This document shows, one piece after another, positions 1 through 6,853 of a stretch of 11,720 nucleotides of DNA. The translations under genes were made by a program, and so were the position numbers. Every line of letters begins with the position of its first letter. Positions within the stretch are counted from its first letter, which is position 1. The stretch is from Deltaproteobacteria bacterium (GTDB lineage: Bacteria > Desulfobacterota > DSM-4660 > Desulfatiglandales > HGW-15), in contig JAFGPH010000152.1 in the NCBI GenBank assembly GCA_016926135.1, positions 1 to 11,720 on the forward strand. The letters are read 5' to 3'. Below the pieces are notes generated by a model. It saw nothing but the letters and a program-made list of their open reading frames with translations. It ran no database searches and was not told where the DNA came from.

Positions 1-15
1 AGGGGGCTGAGTCAA

Positions 16-47
16 CCGGGATTTGGCTCCTCCGGTGAGGAACCCGG
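16..47 (+). other. Nested RNA hairpin at the left edge
   Basis: An outer stem CCGGG (16-20) pairs with CCCGG (43-47), and an inner stem TCCTC (28-32) pairs with GAGGA (37-41) around a CGGT loop, leaving an asymmetric internal loop (21-27 against base 42). This is a compact, GC-rich fold immediately ahead of a second hairpin and a T-run. It could be the last stem of an RNA gene or of an upstream 3' untranslated region. I do not recognise a named riboswitch family. The element is cut by the window edge, so its identity cannot be settled. Confidence 0.35.
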
Positions 48-52
48 CCGGG

Positions 53-85
53 AAGGAAACGGCTTTCCTTTTGCGCGGTTTTTTT
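53..85 (+). terminator. Probable intrinsic terminator of an upstream unit
   Basis: AAGGAAA (53-59) and TTTCCTT (64-70) form a 7-bp stem around a CGGC loop. A run of seven T lies at 79-85, 8 bases after the stem. The CGG at 76-78 could pair with a CCG at 48-50 to lengthen the base of the hairpin, with internal mismatches. The T-run supports termination of plus-strand transcription entering from the left. The gap between stem and T-run makes it imperfect. It lies 52 bases before the start codon of the Mo enzyme and separates that gene from whatever precedes it. No convincing -35/-10 pair for the Mo gene was found between 60 and 137. Confidence 0.45.
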
Positions 86-137
86 ATAGCCTTCTCCAAA
101 ACCTGTTTCACACTGAAAAACGGAAGGGGGAATCACC

Positions 138-2378
138 ATGACCCATGACGGAAGCATGCAGATCTTTCCTACCGTTGTCTGGTCCGCAGGGCCGGGATGC
201 CATGGCAACTGCGGGCAGAAGCTTTATGTAAAGGATGGAAGACTGCTCAAGGTGGAGGGCGATGAAGACCACCCCTGGAACCAGGGGCGGGCCTGCCCTA
301 GGGTCCTGGCCCTGAAGCAGTACATCTATCACCCGGACCGGATTCTGTACCCTCTTAAGAGAGTCGGTGAGCGGGGGCAGGGCAAGTTCGAGCGCATCGG
401 CTGGGACGAGGCATTCGATACCTGCGAGAAGAGGCTGAAAAAGATCCGCGAGGAGACCGGCGCCGAGTCGGTGATCTTCGTCCAGGGTACGGGGAGAGAC
501 ATCGGAGGGCCCATTTCCTTTCTCGCTTACAACTTCGGGAGCCCCAACTGGTGTCAGCTCGGGCTCTCCGGCCACTCCTGCTACACCCCCCGACTCGGAG
601 CCATGAAAACCACCATGGGGGATTTCTCCGTGGCCGACTGCTCCCAGTTCCTGGAGAAGCGTTACGAAGACCCGGAGTATCAGGTCCCGAAGGTCATCAT
701 GGTCTGGGGGAACAACCCCACCACCACCGACCCGGACGGCTTTTTCGGGCACTGGATTGTGGACTGCATGAAGCGGGGCTCCAAGATCATATCGGTCGAT
801 CCGCGTCACACCTGGCTGACGACGAGGGCCAGGTACCATCTGCAGCTGCGCCCCGGAACAGGCGGCGCACTGGCGCTCGGCATGCTGAACGTGATCATCC
901 GGGAGGGTTTGTATGACAAGCCTTTCGTGGACCGGTGGACGACCGGCTTCGAGAAGCTGAGGGAGCGGGTCCGGGAGTATCCGCCGGACAGGGTGTCAAG
1001 CATCACCGAAGTGCCGGAGGACCTGATCGTGGAGGCTGCGCGATTCTACGCCGGCAGCAGGCCTGCGGCCATCCACTGGGGCGTCGCCGTAGACATGGAG
1101 CCCGAGGCCGTTGCCGTCTCCCAGGCCATCACCCATCTGTGGTGCATCACGGGGAATGTGGACAATCCGGGCGGCAACGTGATCGCGCGGCCTTCTCACG
1201 GCGTGACCACCTACCCCTACACCACGGAGGAACTCCTTTACCTCTACGGCGAAGACCTGGTGAAGCTCCTGAACAACAAACGGATCGGCGCGGACACATA
1301 CCCCATGGTGAAGGGCTTCCGCGGGTGGGCCCACCCCGACATGGCGATCGAGCAGATCGACACCGGGAAGCCTTACCCCATCAAGGCCGCCTGGATCCAG
1401 ACCGCGAACGTCCTGGGCGGGCAGTCGGCCCGCGCGAGGCTGCACTACACGGCCCTCAAGAAGCTCGATTTCGTGGTGGTCGTCGATCTCTTCCACAACC
1501 CCACCACCATGGCCCTGGCCGACATCGTCCTTCCTGCCGCCACCTTTGCGGAGAAAAACAGCTTCCGCTCCTGGTGGGCGCCTCTGAGTGTCATCCAGAA
1601 GGTCATCCAGGTTGGGGAGTGCAAGTCGGACTGGGAGATCAACTTCGAGATGGCCAAGCGGCTGAACCCCAAGGGGCTGAGGTGGAACAGCGTGATGGAA
1701 CTCATCAACGGCCGTCTCGCCGATGCCGGAAAGACCTTCCAGGAGCTCGTGGACAAAGGCTGCTGGGAGATGCCTCCCAAGGGTCATCCGTCTCGTCCCT
1801 ATGATCGATACGAGAAAGGCCTGCTGCGGGCGGACGGCAAGCCCGGCTTCAACACCCCTTCAGGGAAGATCGAGCTCTGGAACCACGCCATGGAGGGGTG
1901 GGGCCTCGATCCCCTGCCCCACTACGTAGAGCCCCCGCAGAGCCCGGTGTCCACCCCCAAGCTTTATGAGAAGTATCCCCTCATCATGATCACCGGCGCC
2001 CGGTCCTCTCTGTTTTTCCATTCCGAGCACCGGATGATTCCCTGGCTTCGGGAAAAGGCCCCCTACCCGATTGTCGAGATCCACCCGGAGACGGCCAAAC
2101 GATACGGGATCTACGACGGGGAATGGATTCACATCCGGAACGACATGGGCAAGGTGAAACGAAAGGCCAAGCTCACGATCAAGGTGAAGCCCGGACACAT
2201 TCAGACCCTTCACGGGTGGTGGATGCCGGAGATGAAAGGGCCTGAACCGGATCTGTTCGGCGTGTGGGACTATCAGATCAACCTGCTCATCCCCGGACCG
2301 CAGTGCAGCACCGCCGGCTTCGGCGGAGGGCAATACAAGACGACGCTGGTCACCCTGGAGAAGATCACGGATGCATGA
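138..2378 (+). CDS. Molybdopterin oxidoreductase, DMSO reductase family, large subunit
   Basis: The 746-residue protein has the full domain order of the DMSO reductase superfamily: N-terminal Fe-S domain (about 20-75), bis-molybdopterin guanine dinucleotide-binding core, and C-terminal molydopterin-binding domain (about 615-740). The Fe-S site shows C21-x3-C25-x27-C53; the usual first cysteine is absent, with G, A and V where it would be expected. C148 in GHSCYTPR is the likely Mo ligand, pointing to the acetylene hydratase / transhydroxylase / catechol-dehydroxylase-like branch rather than the Ser- or Sec-liganded enzymes. There is no twin-arginine or other signal peptide, so it should act in the cytoplasm. 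The start at 138 follows GGAAGGGGG (122-130) by 7 bases. An in-frame Met at residue 7 is an alternative start. A small ferredoxin-like gene follows and probably encodes its electron-transfer partner. The substrate cannot be told from sequence; an aromatic or hydroxylated acid is suggested only by the neighbouring ligase and transporter. Confidence 0.9.
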   Translation: MTHDGSMQIFPTVVWSAGPGCHGNCGQKLYVKDGRLLKVEGDEDHPWNQGRACPRVLALKQYIYHPDRILYPLKRVGERGQGKFERIGWDEAFDTCEKRLKKIREETGAESVIFVQGTGRDIGGPISFLAYNFGSPNWCQLGLSGHSCYTPRLGAMKTTMGDFSVADCSQFLEKRYEDPEYQVPKVIMVWGNNPTTTDPDGFFGHWIVDCMKRGSKIISVDPRHTWLTTRARYHLQLRPGTGGALALGMLNVIIREGLYDKPFVDRWTTGFEKLRERVREYPPDRVSSITEVPEDLIVEAARFYAGSRPAAIHWGVAVDMEPEAVAVSQAITHLWCITGNVDNPGGNVIARPSHGVTTYPYTTEELLYLYGEDLVKLLNNKRIGADTYPMVKGFRGWAHPDMAIEQIDTGKPYPIKAAWIQTANVLGGQSARARLHYTALKKLDFVVVVDLFHNPTTMALADIVLPAATFAEKNSFRSWWAPLSVIQKVIQVGECKSDWEINFEMAKRLNPKGLRWNSVMELINGRLADAGKTFQELVDKGCWEMPPKGHPSRPYDRYEKGLLRADGKPGFNTPSGKIELWNHAMEGWGLDPLPHYVEPPQSPVSTPKLYEKYPLIMITGARSSLFFHSEHRMIPWLREKAPYPIVEIHPETAKRYGIYDGEWIHIRNDMGKVKRKAKLTIKVKPGHIQTLHGWWMPEMKGPEPDLFGVWDYQINLLIPGPQCSTAGFGGGQYKTTLVTLEKITDA

Positions 2379-2407
2379 GGGAGGAGCGCGGAAAAGGGGG
2401 CGCGAGG

Positions 2408-2428
2408 AACGAGGAAGGGATCATTCCT
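2408..2428. repeat. Inverted repeat between the Mo subunit and the Fe-S subunit
   Basis: CGAGGAA (2408-2414) and TTCCTCG (2422-2428) form a perfect 7-bp stem with a 7-base loop inside the 119-base spacer 2379-2497. No T-run follows on the plus strand, so it is not a classical terminator. It may be an mRNA processing or stability element within a bicistronic message. Nothing else is visible in this spacer apart from an open reading frame continuous with the downstream gene. Confidence 0.4.
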
Positions 2429-2497
2429 CGCTCCTGGGGCCGTCCGGTAAGTCCTAAAATGCCGTCAGAGGATGAATCCCGATATGAGGTGATGAAA

Positions 2498-2833
2498 ATG
2501 CCTTCCAAATACGGACTTCTGATCGAATACAACTACTGTACCGGATGTCATACCTGTGAAGTGGCCTGCCAGCAGGAACACGACTTCCCGGCCGGGAAAA
2601 ACGGGATCATGGTGACGGAGTACGAGTATGAAACCCCCGCAAACAAGGTCTGCATCGACCACGTCCCTTTTCCCACGGACCTCTGTGATCTGTGCATCAA
2701 CCGGCACCGGGAGGGCGAAAGGCCTGCCTGCGTGAAACACTGCCAGGCCGCCTGCATGCAGTTCGGCCCCCTAGAGGAGCTGGTGAAGGAGATGGAGCTG
2801 CGGCCCAAGATGGTCCTGTTCGCCCCGCGGTAG
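2498..2833 (+). CDS. Short dicluster [4Fe-4S] ferredoxin-like subunit
   Basis: This 111-residue protein has two cysteine groups: C14-x2-C17-x2-C20-x3-C24 and C63-x2-C66-x11-C78-x3-C82. This is the two-cluster pattern of the iron-sulfur subunits of DMSO reductase-type enzymes (DmsB/NrfC/BthL-like); by the family rule C82 would complete the first cluster and C24 the second. C52 and C86 are extra. It is about half the usual length of four-cluster subunits, so the second ferredoxin repeat is missing. The start at 2498 is chosen because GAGGT (2486-2490) lies 7 bases upstream. The frame stays open back to an ATG at 2375 that overlaps the stop of the preceding gene (ATGA), but the extra 41 residues look unlike the family. 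It most likely carries electrons to or from the Mo subunit. No membrane anchor is encoded nearby. Confidence 0.85.
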   Translation: MPSKYGLLIEYNYCTGCHTCEVACQQEHDFPAGKNGIMVTEYEYETPANKVCIDHVPFPTDLCDLCINRHREGERPACVKHCQAACMQFGPLEELVKEMELRPKMVLFAPR

Positions 2834-2838
2834 CGGGG
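2823..2838 (+). terminator. GC hairpin over the stop codon of the Fe-S gene (possible terminator)
   Basis: CCCCGC (2823-2828) pairs with GCGGGG (2833-2838) around GGTA, with the TAG stop (2831-2833) in the loop and stem. No T-run follows directly, so intrinsic termination is doubtful. Only 20 bases separate this gene from the convergent ligase stop at 2854, so some element here probably limits collision of the two transcripts. Confidence 0.25.
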
Positions 2839-2853
2839 TGGAGATGAATCCTC

Positions 2854-4518
2854 CTACGGTCTTTTCTTCCACACCATACGCCGGGGATCTTTCAATGCCG
2901 ATTCGAGGATCCCTCCGGCGCCGTATTTATTCAACTTCACTCCACCGGAGAGTTTCGGAAACTCCGTCATGATGCAGAGCTCATCGGGAAGCTTATTCTT
3001 CGACACCTTCTGAGCGAGGAACTCGCGAATCTCCTTGAGACTCAAGGTCACTCCCCCCTTTGGAATGACGCAAGCACAGATCGATTCGCCGAGGACGGGA
3101 TTCGGTGTTCCGACAACGACGGCTTCGGAAATGCCGGGATGTCTCCTCAACTCCTCTTCCACATCGTTCGGGATGATTTTTAACCCTCCACGGTTAATCT
3201 GATCTTTCAACCTGCCAACGATCGTGACATAACCCTCCTCATCCATGAACGCGAGATCCCCGATATGGAACCACCCCTCCTCGTCGAAATGCCTGGAGGT
3301 CTCTTCGGGATTGTTCCAATACCCCTTGGTGACATTCCAACCCTTCAGGGTTAACTCACCCACCGTCCCCCCGGGGACAGGCTTGCCGGTCTCCGGATGG
3401 ACGATCCGAATCGATTCCCCTTCGTGCGGCCTTCCCGCGGTGGCAAGCCTTTTTATGCGGGGGGAGTCCTGGAAACTCAGTGTTCCCGGCCCGGTCTCAG
3501 ATGTCCCCCAGAAGTTGCAGAACCAGAACTTGTATTCCTGTTCGATCTTTTCCATCAACCCCGGTGGAGGGACATATCCGGAGATGAGACCGGCACGGAG
3601 GGAAGAGAGATCATATTTTTTGAAATCGGGGTGGTTCATCTCCATAATGTAGTGTGTGGGAGCAACCGGATGAATCGTGATCCGCTCTTCTGCGATCAGT
3701 TGTAAGGCTTCCCCGGCATCCCATCGCTCCATCAGGACCATCGCCGCCTGGATGGAAGGACACTGCATGAGAAGGCAATTGAAGGCATACGAATGGTAAA
3801 GAGGGAGGGCGGCAAGAAAAACATCGTTTGAAGAAGTATCGAGGGCTTGGGCATAGACAAAGCCGGAACGGATCGCCTGCGTGTGGGTATAGGGAGAGCC
3901 TTTGGGTATGCCCGTTGCACCGGAGGTATAGATGATCTTAATGAAGTCCGTTTCGGGATCGATAGAGACCGTTGGCGGCCCGCTTCTCGTGAGGGTCAAT
4001 ATTTCTTCAAAGGTTTGGTCCCCACCTTCTCCGACGGAGATCACATGGTCGAGATTGAAGTCTCTTCTGATCTCGCCCACCATCTTGAGGTAGTCAAACC
4101 CGTCAAATGCACTCCTCACGATGATTCCCTTTGCCCCGGAGTTTCCGACGATAAAACTCACCTCTTTCCGACGGTAGACGGGATTGCACCACACGCTGAT
4201 CGCCCCGAGTTTTGCAAGAGCATAGAAAGCGACGACGAGTTCCGGAGAGTTGGGCAGATCGATGACCATTCGATCCCCTTTTGTTATCCCTAAAGAAGCC
4301 AGGCCGGATGCAAAACGATCGACCCTCGTGTTGAGTTCTTCGTAGGGGATACGCTCGCCTTTATAAACAAGAGCGGTTTTTTGGGGAAGGAGGCGGGTAG
4401 AACGCTCCAAGACCTGTCCCGCAGAAAGGTGTGCAACGTCTTCGAAGCGGGTTGAATTCCCTACCGATGTGGATGGTGTTCCGATCATTGTCTTTGCCGA
4501 TCTTTTCTGTTTATTCAC
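2854..4518 (-). CDS. AMP-forming acyl/aryl-CoA ligase (ANL superfamily)
   Basis: The 554-residue adenylating enzyme would activate a carboxylic acid with ATP and transfer it to CoA. The phosphate-binding loop reads YTSGATGIPKG (197-207; Ala where Thr is common). FWGTSETGPG is the adenine/substrate motif, HIGD the ribose-binding Asp motif, and GRLKDQINRGG the hinge. Similarity is to the dihydroxybenzoate/benzoate and medium-chain ligase groups; the substrate is unknown. The C-terminal catalytic-lysine motif is unusual, SGGVKLNK (524-531) instead of the common GK(I/V)xK. The first possible start is GTG at 4518, because an in-frame TAG lies at 4534-4536. ATG at 4488 is the alternative. Neither has a strong Shine-Dalgarno. 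It follows the binding-protein gene on the same strand after 107 bases holding a long hairpin, so it is probably the last, lower-expressed gene of the transporter operon. GC content is lower than in the Mo gene. Confidence 0.87.
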   Translation of the reverse strand: MNKQKRSAKTMIGTPSTSVGNSTRFEDVAHLSAGQVLERSTRLLPQKTALVYKGERIPYEELNTRVDRFASGLASLGITKGDRMVIDLPNSPELVVAFYALAKLGAISVWCNPVYRRKEVSFIVGNSGAKGIIVRSAFDGFDYLKMVGEIRRDFNLDHVISVGEGGDQTFEEILTLTRSGPPTVSIDPETDFIKIIYTSGATGIPKGSPYTHTQAIRSGFVYAQALDTSSNDVFLAALPLYHSYAFNCLLMQCPSIQAAMVLMERWDAGEALQLIAEERITIHPVAPTHYIMEMNHPDFKKYDLSSLRAGLISGYVPPPGLMEKIEQEYKFWFCNFWGTSETGPGTLSFQDSPRIKRLATAGRPHEGESIRIVHPETGKPVPGGTVGELTLKGWNVTKGYWNNPEETSRHFDEEGWFHIGDLAFMDEEGYVTIVGRLKDQINRGGLKIIPNDVEEELRRHPGISEAVVVGTPNPVLGESICACVIPKGGVTLSLKEIREFLAQKVSKNKLPDELCIMTEFPKLSGGVKLNKYGAGGILESALKDPRRMVWKKRP

Positions 4519-4524
4519 CTGTGC

Positions 4525-4538
4525 CGTAGTGGGCTACG
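4525..4538. repeat. Small hairpin just ahead of the ligase start
   Basis: CGTAG (4525-4529) and CTACG (4534-4538) form a 5-bp stem with a TGGG loop. On the minus strand it ends 6 bases before the GTG start at 4518. It occupies the place where a ribosome-binding site would be expected, and none is obvious. It may lower translation of the ligase or may be chance. Confidence 0.25.
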
Positions 4539-4571
4539 ACCCCAATCATGCTTGAAGGATGGTTTTTCCGG

Positions 4572-4619
4572 AAAGGGTGGGGCCAATCCTCCATGCCCCA
4601 AAGGATTGGCCCACCCTTT
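4572..4619 (-). other. Long stem-loop between binding-protein gene and ligase
   Basis: An arm of 19 bases (4572-4590) is complementary to an arm of 18 bases (4602-4619) with one bulged G, around an 11-base loop. On the minus strand it begins 7 bases after the binding-protein stop (4626). No T-run follows on that strand (the next bases are CCGGAAAAACC), so it is a poor intrinsic terminator. On the plus strand only TTTT follows. A stem at this place, directly after the binding-protein gene, is typical of ABC operons where it protects upstream mRNA and reduces downstream expression. That role here is inferred. Confidence 0.6.
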
Positions 4620-4625
4620 GCGCTT

Positions 4626-5846
4626 TTACCAGGGCGGTGCAAGAAGCACGGGCCCGGCGGCGTGCTCCAGCGGGTAGACCAGCACTTGCTTGCCGTTTTG
4701 CCACTGACGCCAGCCTTCTTTCAAAATTGCCTTATTCTCTTTATCAAACTTGATGGGTCCTCGAATGGTGACGAAATCCGTGGCCGCCAGAGCCTGTCGA
4801 ATCTTCTCCCTGTCGAATGCCCCTGCTCTTTTCACCGCATCCGCAACGATCTGCACGGCGAAATACCCTGCCCCCACGGGCAAACCGATAAATTTGGCGC
4901 GGGGATTCGCGGCATAATAATCGCCCACCATGCGCTTGTTGCCCGGATACTTATAGGCTTCATCCCATGTGCCGCAGGAGAGGATATAGTTTGCATCTTC
5001 ACGCAACGCATCCCAGTATCCCCCGAGATCAGGGCCTCTTTGAGAGAAGTGAAGCTTGGGACGCCAGCCAAGCTCTTTCATCTGTTTGGGAACGGTCAGA
5101 CTCTGCGGGGGAATATAGGTCGTACAGACGATCTCGGCTCCGGCTTTCCGGGCGGCCAGGATCAGGGATGAGAAGTCGGTGGTGGACGGAGAGTATTTTT
5201 CGTACGACACGATCTCGATGCCGTGTTTCGGGCAAAGGGCCCGAACAGCCGCCCCGGTCTCTATGCCCCAATCGTCCTTCAATTCCCAATAGGCAAGCTT
5301 GGTAGGTCTCTTGTCTTTCGGAATCGATTCAATGACGCCGATCATTGATTCCGTGTCCATGGCGCCGTTGTCCCAGGCCCGAAAGGTGTATTTATACCCC
5401 TGCTTCAGTGGGGCATCCACGGCGAGCGTCACCGCTACCCAGGGGACCTTGTTTTTTTCCGCGGTCGCCAGCTGCGCGACATTCATTCCGCTCCCGAATC
5501 CACCGAGGTAGGTTAAGACCTTGTCCACGGAATACAGTTTTTCCATCCGGCTTACGGTCTTCGTGGTGTCTGACTCGTCATCCAAAAGGATCAGCTCCAG
5601 CGGGAGCTTTTTGCCGAATTCCTTTACATAAACACCGCCATCGGCATTGATGTGTTTTACAGACAATTCATAGCCTGCCTTCAGATCTCTCCCCCCGGCT
5701 GCATACGCCCCGGTTACGGAAACCACGGCCCCAATCTTGATTGCCTTGGGTGCCGGGTCGGCACAATACCCCGTAGAGGAAAATCCTGCCAGCAGCAATA
5801 CCATGCACATACTCCCCAACCATGTTACCAATTCCTTCTCTCTCAT
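4626..5846 (-). CDS. Periplasmic Liv-type substrate-binding protein of an ABC transporter
   Basis: The 406-residue protein belongs to the leucine/isoleucine/valine-binding (Peripla_BP_6) family. It starts with a Sec signal peptide: charged MREKE, a hydrophobic stretch around residues 8-22, and probable cleavage near TGYCA/DPAP. The Cys there is not in a lipobox, so a soluble periplasmic protein is likely. The mature part opens with IKIGAVVSVTGAYA, the usual first strand and ligand loop of this family, and ends with a Phe-Asp-rich domain closing strand (RGPIKFDKENKA). The start at 5846 is chosen because AGGAGG lies 6 bases upstream; a longer frame to 5906 would bury the signal peptide. It is the fifth gene of the minus-strand operon, 56 bases after livM. 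Proteins of this type in anaerobes often bind aromatic or short organic acids, and the ligase next door favours such a ligand over an amino acid, but the ligand is unknown. Confidence 0.9.
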   Translation of the reverse strand: MREKELVTWLGSMCMVLLLAGFSSTGYCADPAPKAIKIGAVVSVTGAYAAGGRDLKAGYELSVKHINADGGVYVKEFGKKLPLELILLDDESDTTKTVSRMEKLYSVDKVLTYLGGFGSGMNVAQLATAEKNKVPWVAVTLAVDAPLKQGYKYTFRAWDNGAMDTESMIGVIESIPKDKRPTKLAYWELKDDWGIETGAAVRALCPKHGIEIVSYEKYSPSTTDFSSLILAARKAGAEIVCTTYIPPQSLTVPKQMKELGWRPKLHFSQRGPDLGGYWDALREDANYILSCGTWDEAYKYPGNKRMVGDYYAANPRAKFIGLPVGAGYFAVQIVADAVKRAGAFDREKIRQALAATDFVTIRGPIKFDKENKAILKEGWRQWQNGKQVLVYPLEHAAGPVLLAPPW

Positions 5847-5902
5847 GACTGCCCTCCTGGAAAATGGTTCTTTGCTGTAGGACCTACCTGGTGGATAGGG
5901 AA

Positions 5903-6853
5903 TCACCCGCCTTCGGCCTCCTTCTGCAAAACCGGCTTCGCTTCCCGGGATCGAACTTTCTTAGGGAGGGAAACCAAGCCGCCCGGCAGGAAAAGAATGA
6001 CCACGATCAGGACAATGCCGAAGATAAGAATGCTGATTTCGCCAAGGGTGTGAGCGAATGCCTCCTTCAGCAGCACAAAAAATATGGACCCAAGAACAGG
6101 TCCGGCAATCGTGCCGGCCCCTCCAACGAAGGTAATGAGGATGGGCTCGAAGCTCCAGAGCAGACCAAACGGGACATAGTAATAATAGCTGATATAAAAA
6201 AAGGCAAAGAGCCCGCCGGCCAGGCCCACAACAAAGCTGCTAAGAGCGAAAGCCGTCATCTTGTACTTGAATATGTTTATCCCGATCGCCTGGGCGGCCT
6301 CCTCGTCATCCCGGGTAGAGAGGATGGCCAGCCCCAATCGGGAATTGAATATCCGGTCGACAACCACGATGACGATGGCGCAAAGGCCTAGGGCGAGGTA
6401 ATATCGGAAAACCAGGCTGTACCCTTCAATAATCTTGTTGGGAACGAAGCTGACTCCCGGGAGAATATTGCCGATCGTGATTCTGGCGATGATCGCCAGA
6501 GCAAGGGTTCCAATGGCGAAGTAATGCCCCCTCAACCGCAAGGAAGGGAAGCCGATGAAAACGGATAAAGCCACCGAAGAAAGGCCTCCGGCGAGGAGGG
6601 CCAGATAGAACGGGGTCCCACCAATCCAGGCCAATCGTGCCGCCAGGGCGCCGATCCCAAAGAAGGCTGCCTGCCCTACGTTAAGCAACCCCGCATACCC
6701 CACCATAATATTTGAACCCTGGGACATGATGATGTACAGAAAAAGGAGAAACAAAACATTCAGGATATAGTCCCCTTTCACAAAGAGCGGGACGAATGCC
6801 GAAATAGCAACCAGGAAAAGGAAAAGGAGGAGTCTTTTCTTGTCGGTTTTCAT
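5903..6853 (-). CDS. livM: Liv-type ABC transporter permease LivM
   Basis: This permease of about 316 residues is very hydrophobic, with roughly nine or ten membrane segments. It carries the LivM signature near the N-terminus (GYAGLLNVGQAAFFGIGA) and a cytoplasmic coupling region around RLGLAILSTRDDEEAAQAIG, where the ATPase docks. It pairs with LivH to form the channel. The start is set at ATG 6853, whose A is the last base of the livH stop (TGATG) and which has AGGT 5 bases ahead. A GTG one codon upstream (6856) is the alternative. The C-terminal tail is charged and short. Gene order and tight coupling show that it belongs to the livGFHM operon. Confidence 0.92.
   Translation of the reverse strand: MKTDKKRLLLFLFLVAISAFVPLFVKGDYILNVLFLLFLYIIMSQGSNIMVGYAGLLNVGQAAFFGIGALAARLAWIGGTPFYLALLAGGLSSVALSVFIGFPSLRLRGHYFAIGTLALAIIARITIGNILPGVSFVPNKIIEGYSLVFRYYLALGLCAIVIVVVDRIFNSRLGLAILSTRDDEEAAQAIGINIFKYKMTAFALSSFVVGLAGGLFAFFYISYYYYVPFGLLWSFEPILITFVGGAGTIAGPVLGSIFFVLLKEAFAHTLGEISILIFGIVLIVVILFLPGGLVSLPKKVRSREAKPVLQKEAEGG

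Noticed and set aside
108..2333. Long minus- and plus-strand open frames inside the Mo gene (for example 108-839, 996-1787, 935-1804)
   Set aside because: These are frame shadows in GC-rich coding DNA; the translations show no family motifs and overlap a clear gene fully.
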